64,000 nucleotides of DNA from Mucilaginibacter sp. GTDB taxonomy: Bacteria > Bacteroidota > Bacteroidia > Sphingobacteriales > Sphingobacteriaceae. The stretch lies in assembly GCF_025362475.1 (NCBI RefSeq), contig NZ_JANYGH010000049.1, positions 19,759-83,758 on the forward strand, given 5' to 3'. Below the pieces are notes generated by a model. The model was not told where the DNA came from. It searched no databases and worked only from the letters and a program-made list of their open reading frames with translations. The position numbers and the translations under genes were made by a program. Positions 46,115 through 55,100 of the stretch are shown here, piece after piece. The stretch's first letter is position 1. Every line of letters begins with the position of its first letter.

Positions 46115-46615
46115 TTAATTGAATGGAATTTCAAGATTTTTTGCCATGACAAACATTCCCGGCTCCCGCTGCTGATCATCAGTTTTAATAAGCTTGAAGT
46201 TCAGTCTCCTCAGCAAATCGGCCGGACCGTTGTCATGGGTAAGCACGGCGAATATTTTATTGCCGCCCGCTGCGATGGTATTTTTTATAATTTCATTAAT
46301 CAGCAACTCATCAATGCCTTTTCCTTGTGTTTGCGGTAAACAATACAGCGAGATAAGTTCGCAGGCGGTTTCCTCCACAGGATCAAATTTATAAGAAGCA
46401 AAAGCAACGGCCAACTCCCCATCTATTGCCAGCAAAAAAGCAGAAATATGATGGTTGATTTCGTGGTTCAATTTTCCCTGCGGGTAGAATTCCCGGATCA
46501 TCCGGTAAATCTTTTTCCGGGCCGCAGCGTCCGTGAAAGCAATCTCCCAGCTTTGTTCCACTATAGACCTGATCTGCTCGGAATCCGCCGGGGTTGCTTT
46601 TCTAACATATACCAT
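46115..46615 (-). CDS. GNAT family N-acetyltransferase
   Basis: 166 residues from the ATG at 46615, the start which begins MVYVRKATPADSEQIRSIVE as in the family; a start at 46657 would overlap the sigma-54-like promoter. Acetyl-CoA binding site region LYCLPQTQGKGIDELLINEII and the C-terminal GPADLLRRLNFKLI match GNAT motif A and B. Substrate unknown. It is the first gene upstream of the kinase-regulator pair, 93 bp away, with no terminator between them. Confidence 0.85.
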   Translation of the reverse strand: MVYVRKATPADSEQIRSIVEQSWEIAFTDAAARKKIYRMIREFYPQGKLNHEINHHISAFLLAIDGELAVAFASYKFDPVEETACELISLYCLPQTQGKGIDELLINEIIKNTIAAGGNKIFAVLTHDNGPADLLRRLNFKLIKTDDQQREPGMFVMAKNLEIPFN

Positions 46616-46656
46616 ATAGCTATTTAATTTATAATGACCGTATTCGCCATCGGGCA

Positions 46657-46673
46657 ATGTAAATGTCGTGCCA
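46657..46673 (-). promoter_or_regulatory. Sigma-54-like promoter A (GNAT-kinase-regulator operon)
   Basis: On the minus strand TGGCACGACATTTACAT has a perfect -24 box TGGCACG, four spacer bases and TTACA in place of TTGCA. Transcription would start near 46647, about 30 nt before the GNAT ATG at 46615. Promoters B and C share the same form. Confidence 0.6.
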
Positions 46674-46729
46674 GTTATTTAAATACCTGTGAATAAGCTA
46701 TTAGCGATTTACCCAACGATCATTTGTTA

Positions 46730-46770
46730 TTGATATATCAATAGATGCGCCCTCTGTCTTGATATTTCAA
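46730..46770. promoter_or_regulatory. Paired enhancer-like palindromes U1-U2
   Basis: TTGATATATCAA (46730-46741) and TTGATATTTCAA (46759-46770) share the form TTGANATNTCAA; their centres are 29 bp apart. The midpoint is 85 bp from the centre of promoter A, a typical distance for sigma-54 activator sites. Confidence 0.6.
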
Positions 46771-46895
46771 GCTTAATAAATAGTATCATTTTCAACCGGA
46801 AATCAGATGCTTCAGGAGAACATCCCGGTGCCAGAGCTTATTATTTGCCCTGTAATGAACGCTGGGCGTTGTTTTCTTCACATAAACGGCTCATG

Positions 46896-46936
46896 TTGAA
46901 ATATCAGGATCAAACCTCTTAGCCTTGAGATATCAA
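46896..46936. promoter_or_regulatory. Paired enhancer-like palindromes U3-U4
   Basis: TTGAAATATCAG (46896-46907) and TTGAGATATCAA (46925-46936), centres again exactly 29 bp apart. The midpoint is 85 bp from the centre of promoter B, mirroring U1-U2 and promoter A. Confidence 0.6.
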
Positions 46937-46992
46937 CTGTTTTAGTGAAGTTGAATTTTTCCAATTAATTGATTTATAGCCAGTTGCAATAT

Positions 46993-47009
46993 TGGCATGA
47001 AGTTTATAT
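46993..47009 (+). promoter_or_regulatory. Sigma-54-like promoter B (110-residue protein gene)
   Basis: TGGCATGAAGTTTATAT: -24 box TGGCATG, four bases, TTATA. It differs from promoter C at two of 17 positions. Transcription would start near 47020, about 60 nt before the ATG at 47079. Confidence 0.5.
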
Positions 47010-47078
47010 AAAAGCCAGCACAATGGTTAAGGGGAATATGTGCATTGATTAATTCATAAATTAATTTATTAAGGGCTT

Positions 47079-47411
47079 ATGAAAAGAACATTGAACCATT
47101 TGGCCAAAATGGTCATCGGACTACATGAAGAGGGCTACTACTACGATTTCGAATTATATGGCGAAATCCAACTCTGGGGCGTTCAGGAAAACAGACCGTA
47201 TGTTTTAGAAGAAATAAATATTAACAAAGTGTGTCCGATCATGGGTCCATGCAGGAATGGCGCAAAATTCATCCTGGCCATTGAAACGACGGATGGATGC
47301 AAGGGCTTGCTGGTTGGTATTGATTTGGGGAAAGCCTTTTTTGAATTGTCACGCCGGAACGGTAATAAGGAAGCAAAGCAACTATTCCATAACGCTGCCT
47401 CTGGTATTTGA
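47079..47411 (+). CDS. Hypothetical protein of 110 residues
   Basis: No signal peptide or membrane helix. The sequence (LHEEGYYYDFELYGEIQLWG, then LEEININKVCPIMG, LLVGIDLGKAFFEL) looks like a compact alpha/beta protein with two Cys near the middle (VCPIMGPC). I do not recognise the family. It is the first gene downstream of promoter B and its palindrome pair, so it is a likely main target of a sigma-54 activator in this region. Confidence 0.6.
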   Translation: MKRTLNHLAKMVIGLHEEGYYYDFELYGEIQLWGVQENRPYVLEEININKVCPIMGPCRNGAKFILAIETTDGCKGLLVGIDLGKAFFELSRRNGNKEAKQLFHNAASGI

Positions 47412-47485
47412 GATTTAAAGCATGTAATGCTTGCAACAACAACGGTTAAAAAAAGCCACAAAATGGTGCCTTAAATAGATTAATA

Positions 47486-47632
47486 ATGGAATTATATATT
47501 TTCCTGATCACAAGTTTTATACGTTTTGCAGCAGTCATGGTGGTTGTCATTAATTGCTTTTCGGAGGATTTATCCACCCTTTCTTATAAGCCTGGCAAAA
47601 TGAATAGCTGTAGCAGAACAAATCAAACATAA
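47486..47632 (+). CDS. Possible 48-residue membrane peptide
   Basis: Short frame with an N-terminal helix (LYIFLITSFIRFAAVMVVVI) and a polar tail, ending 13 bp before the Crp-like gene. Its size and place fit a small co-transcribed membrane peptide, but there is no homology support; it could be chance. Confidence 0.3.
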   Translation: MELYIFLITSFIRFAAVMVVVINCFSEDLSTLSYKPGKMNSCSRTNQT

Positions 47633-47645
47633 GAAAACCAAAACA

Positions 47646-48299
47646 ATGAGACACACCTATCCCATCAATGCCATGCCCCTGCTGAATTATTTAGGGAAGT
47701 TGGTCAACCTGGACGAGGCAGCGGTTCAGATCATTCTAAATAGCTGCAAAGATGTGCTTATTCCTAAAGGGAATACGATATTTAACGAGAGAAAGCGCAC
47801 GCAGTACGTTTATTTTATCGTATCCGGTAAGGCACGGTCCTATTATACCGACTTTGCAGGGAAAACCATTACCTGGTCCTTTCATTTTAATGAAGCGCAA
47901 AGTGATTTCAAAAATCTCTTCATTGTAGATTACAAAAGCTTTCTTACCCAAACACCGGCAACGATGTATATAGAGGCGCTGACAGATATCCGGGCGATAA
48001 GGATCGGGCACCGCGAAATTGATGCTAAATTTGAACCTAACCCTATTTTTGAGCAGTGTTTACGAAAGCTCCATGAATACGCCTTCATTGCAGCTTATGA
48101 CAGGGTTTTCAACCTGCTGACCCTCTCGGCGAGCGACCGGTACAATAAGTTGTTGAGGAATGAACCGCATCTATTACAAATGTTTCCTGACAAGTACCTG
48201 GCATCTTATATTGGGATCGAGCCACCCTCACTCAGCAGGATAAGAAAAAATCTTAAATCAATACCCGTTTACCGTATAGAAATGCCAATTGCAGGATAA
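47646..48299 (+). CDS. Crp/Fnr family regulator
   Basis: 217 residues. Cyclic-nucleotide-type beta-roll (DVLIPKGNTIFNERKRTQYVY, GKARSYYTDFAGKTITWSFHF) and a C-terminal HTH of the short Bacteroidota kind (FPDKYLASYIGIEPPSLSRIRK). No Cys cluster. It lies inside the signalling island between promoter B and the multi-GAF activator; its stop codon is part of the long palindrome that follows. Confidence 0.87.
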   Translation: MRHTYPINAMPLLNYLGKLVNLDEAAVQIILNSCKDVLIPKGNTIFNERKRTQYVYFIVSGKARSYYTDFAGKTITWSFHFNEAQSDFKNLFIVDYKSFLTQTPATMYIEALTDIRAIRIGHREIDAKFEPNPIFEQCLRKLHEYAFIAAYDRVFNLLTLSASDRYNKLLRNEPHLLQMFPDKYLASYIGIEPPSLSRIRKNLKSIPVYRIEMPIAG

Positions 48300-48354
48300 T
48301 CCCCGTTCTGACCGATGACCGTGATATATCGCGGCCATCGGTCAGAACGGGGAT
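48299..48354. repeat. Long near-perfect palindrome after the Crp-like gene
   Basis: ATCCCCGTTCTGACCGATG (48299-48317) is the exact reverse complement of 48336-48354. The 18-nt interior also pairs nearly fully (CCG-T-GATATATC-G-CGG). No T-run follows, so it is not a standard terminator. The core GATATATC equals that of the enhancer-like palindrome U1. Confidence 0.75.
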
Positions 48355-48361
48355 ATGCCAC
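48321..48361. promoter_or_regulatory. Weak paired enhancer-like sites V1-V2 upstream of the multi-GAF activator
   Basis: GTGATATATCGC (48321-48332) and GGGATATGCCAC (48350-48361) keep the GATAT core of TTGANATNTCAA and have centres exactly 29 bp apart. The midpoint is 84 bp from promoter C. The match is poor at the outer bases, mainly in V2; geometry is the main support. Confidence 0.35.
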
Positions 48362-48416
48362 GGCTTACTCCGACAGCAAATTACCTAATCCATTGATAAC
48401 AAATAGTTTAATTACC

Positions 48417-48433
48417 TGGCATGAAATTTACAT
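48417..48433 (+). promoter_or_regulatory. Sigma-54-like promoter C (multi-GAF activator gene)
   Basis: TGGCATGAAATTTACAT: -24 box TGGCATG, four bases, TTACA. Transcription would start near 48444, about 43 nt before the ATG at 48487. Suggests the activator gene controls its own synthesis. Confidence 0.55.
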
Positions 48434-48486
48434 ACACCATCACGAATAAGTGTTGGAATTATGTTTTTCACTCCTGTTTTTAAGTT

Positions 48487-51400
48487 ATGACGACACCACT
48501 GACATTAGGGGATTTTGACAATCAGCAGCAGCTTATCCTGGAGTTAAGCCGGGAAATCGCATTGATAAGAAACAGAGATCAGTTAAACAGCCTGATCAGT
48601 AGCTCATTAAAGGAAGCCATTGGATATCAATACGCCACTGTTTTTGTACTTGGGAATGATGGAAGGGAGATAACCAATTTTTTAAAAGGCTTTGGCGATA
48701 CAGAAAACAGCAATCACTTCTCAGAGAAAATTTTCACCGGCAAGATACCTTTCGATCATAGGATTAATAACCTCCAGGTAGAGGCTCGTCAACAAATCAT
48801 TGATTTCGATGAACTTGTTCTAAGCGGGAACATTGAACCTTACCTCACAGGCGCAGGGATTGCTGAAAACTTTGACGCCTGCACCTTTCATTTATATGAA
48901 GGAACTGCGGTTATTGGTGTTTGGATCATCCTATTGAAAAAAGAAGGGGATGGACATTTTTTAATGCCCCCGCTTTGCGACCAGGTCGCCGCCCAATTAA
49001 CATTCGCCGTTCTTTCCGTAAAAGCCTATGAGGAGATTGATGCGCGTAACCGCGAAAGAGAAATTGTACAGTCCCTTAATATCGATTTTGCCACGATCAG
49101 GGAGAAAAAAGACCTGCTTAGAATTATACATTACAAACTCAAAAGCCTTTTCAACTTTCGCCACCATTGGGTGGCTACTGTGAATGAAGATGAACTTACG
49201 ATGAGCACGTTCATGCAGGATACGGAGTCTAAAACAAAGTTTCACCCCAAATACAAGAATGTTACTTATGCTAAATACACTATTTCTGACCAGATTTTTA
49301 ATAAAGTAATACTGGCCAGAGAACCTCAAATTTTTGACCTGGAACAACTTATTGCACGCGGGACCATCCCGGAATACTTGCAAATAAACTACGAAAGCGG
49401 TATCCGAAAGGTTGTTATGCAAAGTTTGGAAATAGCTGGCCAGTTTATAGGCGTTTGGGCATTATGCCTGGGTGAGCATGATGAAGTAGACCATAGCTAT
49501 ATAAATATTGTCAAGGATATCGCTAATCAGTTTTCAATAGCTGTAGGTAACATTATAGCCAATGAAACGATTCAGGCCAGGCAAAATGAACAGGAGTTAC
49601 TATTGAAATTGAGCTACGATATAACTTCAATAAAGGATAAAAAGGGCCTTCTTCAGGTTATACAAATCAATCTTAAAAAACTATTTAAATTTCAGAATAT
49701 CGTCATCATGGTATTGAACAATGATGATCAAACTCACGATATATTCCTATCAACAGATTTAGCTTTTACCAGAGAAAATTTAGCGCAATATAGCAATGGG
49801 CCTGTTCGATTCGAATATAGCGACGGGTATTTCAACAAAGTTATGGAGGCGGATGGGATTGTGCACTTTAATTTGAATAAAGTTGCCGACCTTACAAAGG
49901 AGCCTGCCTGTCTGCAGTACCTATATAATTCGGGAATTAGAAAGCGAATAGGCATTGCATTAAGAGACGATAATTGCAACATTGGCGTACTCTATATAAA
50001 TCTGGAAACTAATACCGACTATCCAGACCGTGATTTAGATATTGTTAAAGGTGTTTCCTATCAATTATCAACAGCCGTATCAAATATTCTGGCAAACGAA
50101 GAAATCCTAAAAAAGGAAAAAGAAAGGGATTTACTCTTGTCGTTAAGTGTTGATATTGCTTCAGTGCGCAGCAATAACGGATTACTTAAAGTGATAAGCC
50201 AACGCTTAAAATACCTGTTAAATTTTTCTCATACGGCAGTGGTAACCATTAACGAAGATTCTACGGTAAGCGGGTTTCTCCGGGACCCGGAAGCAAAATC
50301 TACCTCTCACCCCCAATATATTAAGGCTGGCCAAATGAGGTATCCGATCCAGGATAATATTTTAGATAAATGCATACAAACCCCGGAACCACTGCTTTTC
50401 AACCTTAAAGAGCTGATGAGCTCTGCCAATGGCGATTTGCCTTTGTACCTGAAAATTAACTATGAATCTGGTTTAAAGAATGCAGTTGTTATTCGATTTT
50501 CAAAAGGTGATCGGGCTTTCGGATTCTGGATCCTTCTCTACGATCATGATATTGTATTGGATGCAGGCAAGCAAAATTTGATCAAGGGTTTATCACATCA
50601 AATATCAGTTGCAATTTCCAACATTATCGCTAATAGTGAGATTTCAAGGCGGGAAGACGAAAAATCAAGATTATTAGCTTTCAGTAATGCTATTGCCTCG
50701 GTGAAAACCACACGGGAAGTTTCTACAATTATTAATGCTCAGTTCACAGAATGGGGTATTATCAAGGGTTATAGTATGCACATTATTAACGATGATAAAG
50801 TAACCCATACGCCATACTTATATGATTCCAGCGCCGAGTGGACCAATTTCCCAAATTTCAATGCACTGGTTAGTGGAAAATATGCTATCAATGATAATGT
50901 GATGGATGTAATGATCAGAGCCAACAAGCCGATGATGCACAATATCTTGAAACTCAGCGAAATGAAAAATGCGCCGAAGTATGTTCATTTTTGGAAAGAA
51001 ATTGGGTTGACAGAAATTATGAGCTTACCGGTAAGATTGGGAAACGAATTGATTGGCATACTGTTTATTGATCTTTCAGATACGTTTACTAAACTTTCCG
51101 ATCAGCTCAACCTTCTTACAAGTATTTGTTCTCAGATAGCCATAACTGTATCGAATCTTTCAGCAAATGAAAAAATAAATAAACAGCTTGGTGAAATCAA
51201 ACAGTATAAACAACAACTGGAGGAGGAAAAAATATACCTTAAAGAAGAAATTGAAACAACTCAAAATTATGGTGACATCATCGGAGAAAGTCCGTTAATA
51301 AAAAAAATATTCAAATTAGTTTCCCAGGTTGCCCCGTCAGACAGTACAGTATTGATACTGGGTGAAACCGGTACTGGTAAAGAACTCATTGCCAGAGCTA

Positions 51401-52215
51401 TTCACAACGACTCCCCTAGAAAAAACAAACTGATGGTTAAAGTGAATTGCGCGGCCCTCCCGCCTAACCTGATAGAAAGTGAGCTATTTGGGCACGAACG
51501 CGGTAGTTTTACAGGAGCTACAGAACAGCGCCTGGGGAAATTTGAGCTCGCCAATAACAGCACGCTTTTTTTAGATGAAATTGGCGAGATGCCGCTTGAT
51601 TTGCAAGTAAAGCTGCTTAGGGCTTGGCAGGAAAAAGAAATTGAGCGCGTTGGGGGAAGAAAAACGATAAAGGTTGATGTAAGGATCGTAGCAGCCACAA
51701 ACCGGGACCTTGAAAAAGAAGTTGCTGAGGGAAGATTTAGAAGCGACCTTTATTACCGATTAAATATATTTCCAATTTCCTTGCCTGCATTACGTGATCG
51801 CAGGGAGGATATTCCTCTTTTGGCAGGCTATTTTATTCGCCGGTTTGCGAAAAAAGCGGGGAGGCAAATCACGACCCTCAGTAACCGCGCTTTACAGGAT
51901 ATGGTTTCCTACAATTGGCCGGGTAATATCCGTGAGTTGGAACATCTGATTGAACGAAGTGTACTGCTTTCGTCCGGAGATACAATTAAACAGGTCCATC
52001 TTCCTTCAAGCAGGCAAATAGCGCAAACTACCGGTGCAGATGAAGTTTCTTTAAAGACAATAGATGAAAACGAACGGGATCATATCTTAAAAATATTGAA
52101 ATATTGTGGCGGTAAATTATCTGGTGAGGGCGGGGCCGCCCAAATACTCGGCGTACCGGCCGGCACCCTTTATTCGAAAATGAAAAGACTTGATATCAAA
52201 CGGGAACATGCTTGA
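48487..52215 (+). CDS. Sigma-54-dependent activator with five tandem GAF-like sensor units
   Basis: 1242 residues, cytoplasmic. Five units of about 180 residues begin near 11, 190, 367, 547 and 727, each with a helix of the form LLxLSxxIAxIRxKxxLLxxI followed by a GAF-like domain. A coiled coil (about 890-925) leads to an AAA+ domain with Walker A GETGTGKE (about 958), the sigma-54 loop as GSFTGA (about 1004, usual GAFTGA), Walker B FLDEIGE, and a Fis-type HTH (GGAAQILGVPAGTLYSKMKR). There is no receiver domain, so it should respond to a bound small molecule. The size and number of GAF units are much greater than in NorR or NifA. Confidence 0.9.
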   Translation: MTTPLTLGDFDNQQQLILELSREIALIRNRDQLNSLISSSLKEAIGYQYATVFVLGNDGREITNFLKGFGDTENSNHFSEKIFTGKIPFDHRINNLQVEARQQIIDFDELVLSGNIEPYLTGAGIAENFDACTFHLYEGTAVIGVWIILLKKEGDGHFLMPPLCDQVAAQLTFAVLSVKAYEEIDARNREREIVQSLNIDFATIREKKDLLRIIHYKLKSLFNFRHHWVATVNEDELTMSTFMQDTESKTKFHPKYKNVTYAKYTISDQIFNKVILAREPQIFDLEQLIARGTIPEYLQINYESGIRKVVMQSLEIAGQFIGVWALCLGEHDEVDHSYINIVKDIANQFSIAVGNIIANETIQARQNEQELLLKLSYDITSIKDKKGLLQVIQINLKKLFKFQNIVIMVLNNDDQTHDIFLSTDLAFTRENLAQYSNGPVRFEYSDGYFNKVMEADGIVHFNLNKVADLTKEPACLQYLYNSGIRKRIGIALRDDNCNIGVLYINLETNTDYPDRDLDIVKGVSYQLSTAVSNILANEEILKKEKERDLLLSLSVDIASVRSNNGLLKVISQRLKYLLNFSHTAVVTINEDSTVSGFLRDPEAKSTSHPQYIKAGQMRYPIQDNILDKCIQTPEPLLFNLKELMSSANGDLPLYLKINYESGLKNAVVIRFSKGDRAFGFWILLYDHDIVLDAGKQNLIKGLSHQISVAISNIIANSEISRREDEKSRLLAFSNAIASVKTTREVSTIINAQFTEWGIIKGYSMHIINDDKVTHTPYLYDSSAEWTNFPNFNALVSGKYAINDNVMDVMIRANKPMMHNILKLSEMKNAPKYVHFWKEIGLTEIMSLPVRLGNELIGILFIDLSDTFTKLSDQLNLLTSICSQIAITVSNLSANEKINKQLGEIKQYKQQLEEEKIYLKEEIETTQNYGDIIGESPLIKKIFKLVSQVAPSDSTVLILGETGTGKELIARAIHNDSPRKNKLMVKVNCAALPPNLIESELFGHERGSFTGATEQRLGKFELANNSTLFLDEIGEMPLDLQVKLLRAWQEKEIERVGGRKTIKVDVRIVAATNRDLEKEVAEGRFRSDLYYRLNIFPISLPALRDRREDIPLLAGYFIRRFAKKAGRQITTLSNRALQDMVSYNWPGNIRELEHLIERSVLLSSGDTIKQVHLPSSRQIAQTTGADEVSLKTIDENERDHILKILKYCGGKLSGEGGAAQILGVPAGTLYSKMKRLDIKREHA

Positions 52216-52357
52216 ATAAATTAAAGCAAATTCTATATTCTTCAACGCTATTACAAGTTATTTTCTTTATCATTTTCCGATTTTAACCTCGGTTAATATT
52301 ATCCGGGATGGCAAACCCGATGTTTGTGGCGTCCTAAACAATTAGGCATCTCAAATC

Positions 52358-53185
52358 ATGAAAAAACTCTTATTAATCTTACTTTCTATAGCTACGGCTA
52401 CGCTTTTGTTTTCATCTTGCTCAAAAAAGAATGATGTAAAACCAATTTCCAAAAACTATGTCCTTGTTCATGGTGCGTGGCAGGCTCCCTACGTATGGGA
52501 CGCGGTAAAGACCGCCCTGATCAATGAAGGCAACCATGTGACCGTTGTAGAACTACCGGGCCACGGGAGTGATCAAACTGCTCTATCAGCAATTACATTA
52601 AACCTTTACACCACTACCGTACTTAATGCTATCTCCCAAATTAACGGTAAAGTTATCCTGGTTGGTCACAGCCTGGCTGGTATGGTTATTTCGTCTGTTG
52701 CTGAACAAATACCAACAAAAATCGAGAAGTTAGTTTATCTATCTGCTTATTTGCCAACCTCTGGTCAATCGTTATTTGCCCTTGCCAGCACTGATGCCGG
52801 GTCAGCGCTTGGAGGTAAAATTAATGGAACACCAATACTTAACATAGATACTGTTAATGGAACTCTCGATGTGCTACACAACCAAATTGTGAACGTTTTT
52901 ATCCAGGATGGTTCAACTCAGGCTCAAAATCTTGTATTACAAAATTATCGCATTGAGCCTCTAATCCCATTCAATACTCCGGTAACGCTCACAGCCGCAA
53001 ATTTCGGCTCTGTTGAGAAGGTTTATATCAAAACTTTACAGGATCACGTGGTTTCTCCGGCTCTTCAGACCAGAATGATTGCAGCATCCAACGTAAAAAC
53101 GGTATATCAATTGAATACCGGCCACTCATCATTCCTGGTAAAACCAGATTCCGTGGCGATATTGTTAACTAAAATAGGCCAATAG
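52358..53185 (+). CDS. Alpha/beta hydrolase lipoprotein (second of two)
   Basis: 275 residues with a lipoprotein signal (ATLLFSSC then SKK). Oxyanion part YVLVHGAWQAPYVWDAV, nucleophile elbow VGHSLAGMVISSVAEQ, and late His in NTGHSSFLVKPD. It is a paralogue of the secreted hydrolase at 41439; the two flank the sigma-54 island. Ester substrate unknown. Immediately downstream of the multi-GAF activator gene (142 bp) and closed by a strong hairpin. Confidence 0.87.
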   Translation: MKKLLLILLSIATATLLFSSCSKKNDVKPISKNYVLVHGAWQAPYVWDAVKTALINEGNHVTVVELPGHGSDQTALSAITLNLYTTTVLNAISQINGKVILVGHSLAGMVISSVAEQIPTKIEKLVYLSAYLPTSGQSLFALASTDAGSALGGKINGTPILNIDTVNGTLDVLHNQIVNVFIQDGSTQAQNLVLQNYRIEPLIPFNTPVTLTAANFGSVEKVYIKTLQDHVVSPALQTRMIAASNVKTVYQLNTGHSSFLVKPDSVAILLTKIGQ

Positions 53186-53217
53186 CCAAGCACAAGAACA
53201 ACAATAGAGATTCAGGA

Positions 53218-53258
53218 AATAATTCTTGCAACATTTAATATTTGTTGCAAGAATTATT
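53218..53258 (+). terminator. Strong terminator after the second hydrolase
   Basis: AATAATTCTTGCAACA (53218-53233) pairs perfectly over 16 bp with TGTTGCAAGAATTATT (53243-53258), followed by TT. The rest of this 316-bp gap up to 53501 shows nothing recognisable. Confidence 0.85.
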
Positions 53259-53501
53259 TTGGCGTTTCAATAACCTGCTGTTGTATAAGCATTGCCGAAA
53301 ATAGTATCAGCAAATTGTAAACTGTCTTTTTATGCTTTCAATTACACCTATCACGGATCTATTAAAACTAACTTACACTTACAAACTTGGACTACGTTTT
53401 TTTCCGGGCCTAATGAAAAATATCCAGGGAAACATTAGTTGCAACTTTTAATAAATTCCGATTTAGGCAAAATTGATGTATGTTAACTTTATATTTAGCA
53501 G

Positions 53502-55100
53502 ATGAGAAAACTGACCAATATGCTTGGAATTAAAGCTGTATGCTTTCTTTTGTTCTATTTGTTTGTCACGCCATGCATGGGCCAGATCAAATGGCCGCAT
53601 GGTCAGCTGCTTCCATCTTTCCCAGCGCCTGCGCGGGTTCAGGATTTAATTACACTCCGTCAAAACTCTCCTTACTCTTCAGCAGAAATGTACCTGTTTG
53701 CTTCGTTAAAGGGTGTCGTAAACAGAACTAAACCACGTATATTCTCATATGAAGGTGATGCTTTCGCTGAAGGGCCGCACACATGGCTGCAGTCATTGGG
53801 TTTGAGTTGGTCTGAACCTGCAGACAAATGGGACTTGATTATTAAATACCGGAGTGAAATTTCAGGTTTGATCGTTTATGATCCCGCCCAGGAACATACA
53901 ATTAACCTGGCCACGGCACTTGCAAAAAGCAAAGGTGCACTAATTGCCTCACCTTTATTGTTGTCCAAACTAACTGCTCCCCCTTATAATTTGCCCGTCT
54001 TACTTGATTTGCAGGGGAAATTTAGTAGTAAGCTGGAAGTTTATCAATCGCTATATGATATATATTGGCCCCATCTTGATCACCGTTTATTAATCGGATT
54101 AAATCCTAATGCGCATAAAGCGGCCCTTCGTGAATATGCAGTAGCATTGGGCTCTGCAGTAATATGGCTCGATCCTGAAGTTCCGGGTGAAAGTGAATTG
54201 CTAAACAAATTTCTATCTTCAATGTCTCCCGGGTCAATCTTTATGGGCTGGTGGCCACAGGAAGGGCCAGGGGTAGAGAGGGCTTCAAGGTATGGTATTG
54301 CAACCGTAGCAAGTGATTGGTGTTCTAACCTAACGGTACACAGTGGTACTTCCAGAATTGTAAAAATAAAACCAATCCCCCCTAAACCAGCACTCAAAAA
54401 CAAGATCTATGTTGCATTTATATTGAGTGACGGAGACAATTTACAATTTACGGAGCATTTGATGCGTAAACTTTGGAATAATCCAGACCGGGGTGCTGTT
54501 CCAATGGGATGGACTGTGTCACCTGCTATGCTGGATGCAATGCCTGGTGCATTTAACTATTATTGGCAAACGTCCACCAGCAATGATAATCTGATTTCCG
54601 GACCGTCTGGCTATGGTTACACTTATCCTAATACCTGGTCTGATGAAAATTTGCTAAAACAGTTCGTTTCTAAAACTGAGGAATATAATCATCGTGCTGG
54701 TTTACGGGTAATTACCATCTGGAACACTATCGTTGGCGGTATTAACTTAAATGTTGGGAAGATCTATGCCAGTCAGGCAAAATTGTTGCTTGGTGTAACA
54801 GCCCAGAACACAGGAGGCGGGCTTACTATTTATAATGACAGCTTACCGGGAATGGCACTTTCCTGTAACTATTGTACTACTGAACAGGCGATGAAAGATC
54901 ATATCGCCAGAGCTGCCGCTGGCTGGAACAAAACCTCACCACGTTTCATAATCATACAGGCGCAGCCCTGGACGAATATATCGCCAACAAGTTTTAAAAA
55001 CGTGGCTAGTTCGCTTACTGAAGATTATGTAATAGTTCGCCCTGATCACCTTTTTCAGCTTATTCGCGAGGAAAAGGGCATTTCATTTAATCCGAAATAG
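53502..55100 (+). CDS. Secreted GxGYxYP domain protein, putative glycoside hydrolase
   Basis: 532 residues with a signal peptide (ends CMGQ). The motif GPSGYGYTYPNTW contains the GxGYxYP signature that names the family, with an N-terminal domain (LYLFASLKGVVNRTKPRIFSY) and a barrel-like C-terminal domain (YVAFILSDGDNLQFTEHLMR). These proteins occur in Bacteroidota glycan loci and are predicted glycosidases, but I know of no firm activity. No carbohydrate gene adjoins it here. Confidence 0.85.
   Translation: MRKLTNMLGIKAVCFLLFYLFVTPCMGQIKWPHGQLLPSFPAPARVQDLITLRQNSPYSSAEMYLFASLKGVVNRTKPRIFSYEGDAFAEGPHTWLQSLGLSWSEPADKWDLIIKYRSEISGLIVYDPAQEHTINLATALAKSKGALIASPLLLSKLTAPPYNLPVLLDLQGKFSSKLEVYQSLYDIYWPHLDHRLLIGLNPNAHKAALREYAVALGSAVIWLDPEVPGESELLNKFLSSMSPGSIFMGWWPQEGPGVERASRYGIATVASDWCSNLTVHSGTSRIVKIKPIPPKPALKNKIYVAFILSDGDNLQFTEHLMRKLWNNPDRGAVPMGWTVSPAMLDAMPGAFNYYWQTSTSNDNLISGPSGYGYTYPNTWSDENLLKQFVSKTEEYNHRAGLRVITIWNTIVGGINLNVGKIYASQAKLLLGVTAQNTGGGLTIYNDSLPGMALSCNYCTTEQAMKDHIARAAAGWNKTSPRFIIIQAQPWTNISPTSFKNVASSLTEDYVIVRPDHLFQLIREEKGISFNPK

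Noticed and set aside
52309..52325. Fourth sigma-54-like promoter upstream of the second hydrolase
   Set aside because: TGGCAAACCCGATGTTT has the -24 core but lacks TTAC/TTGC at the right distance, and no palindrome pair lies about 85 bp upstream.
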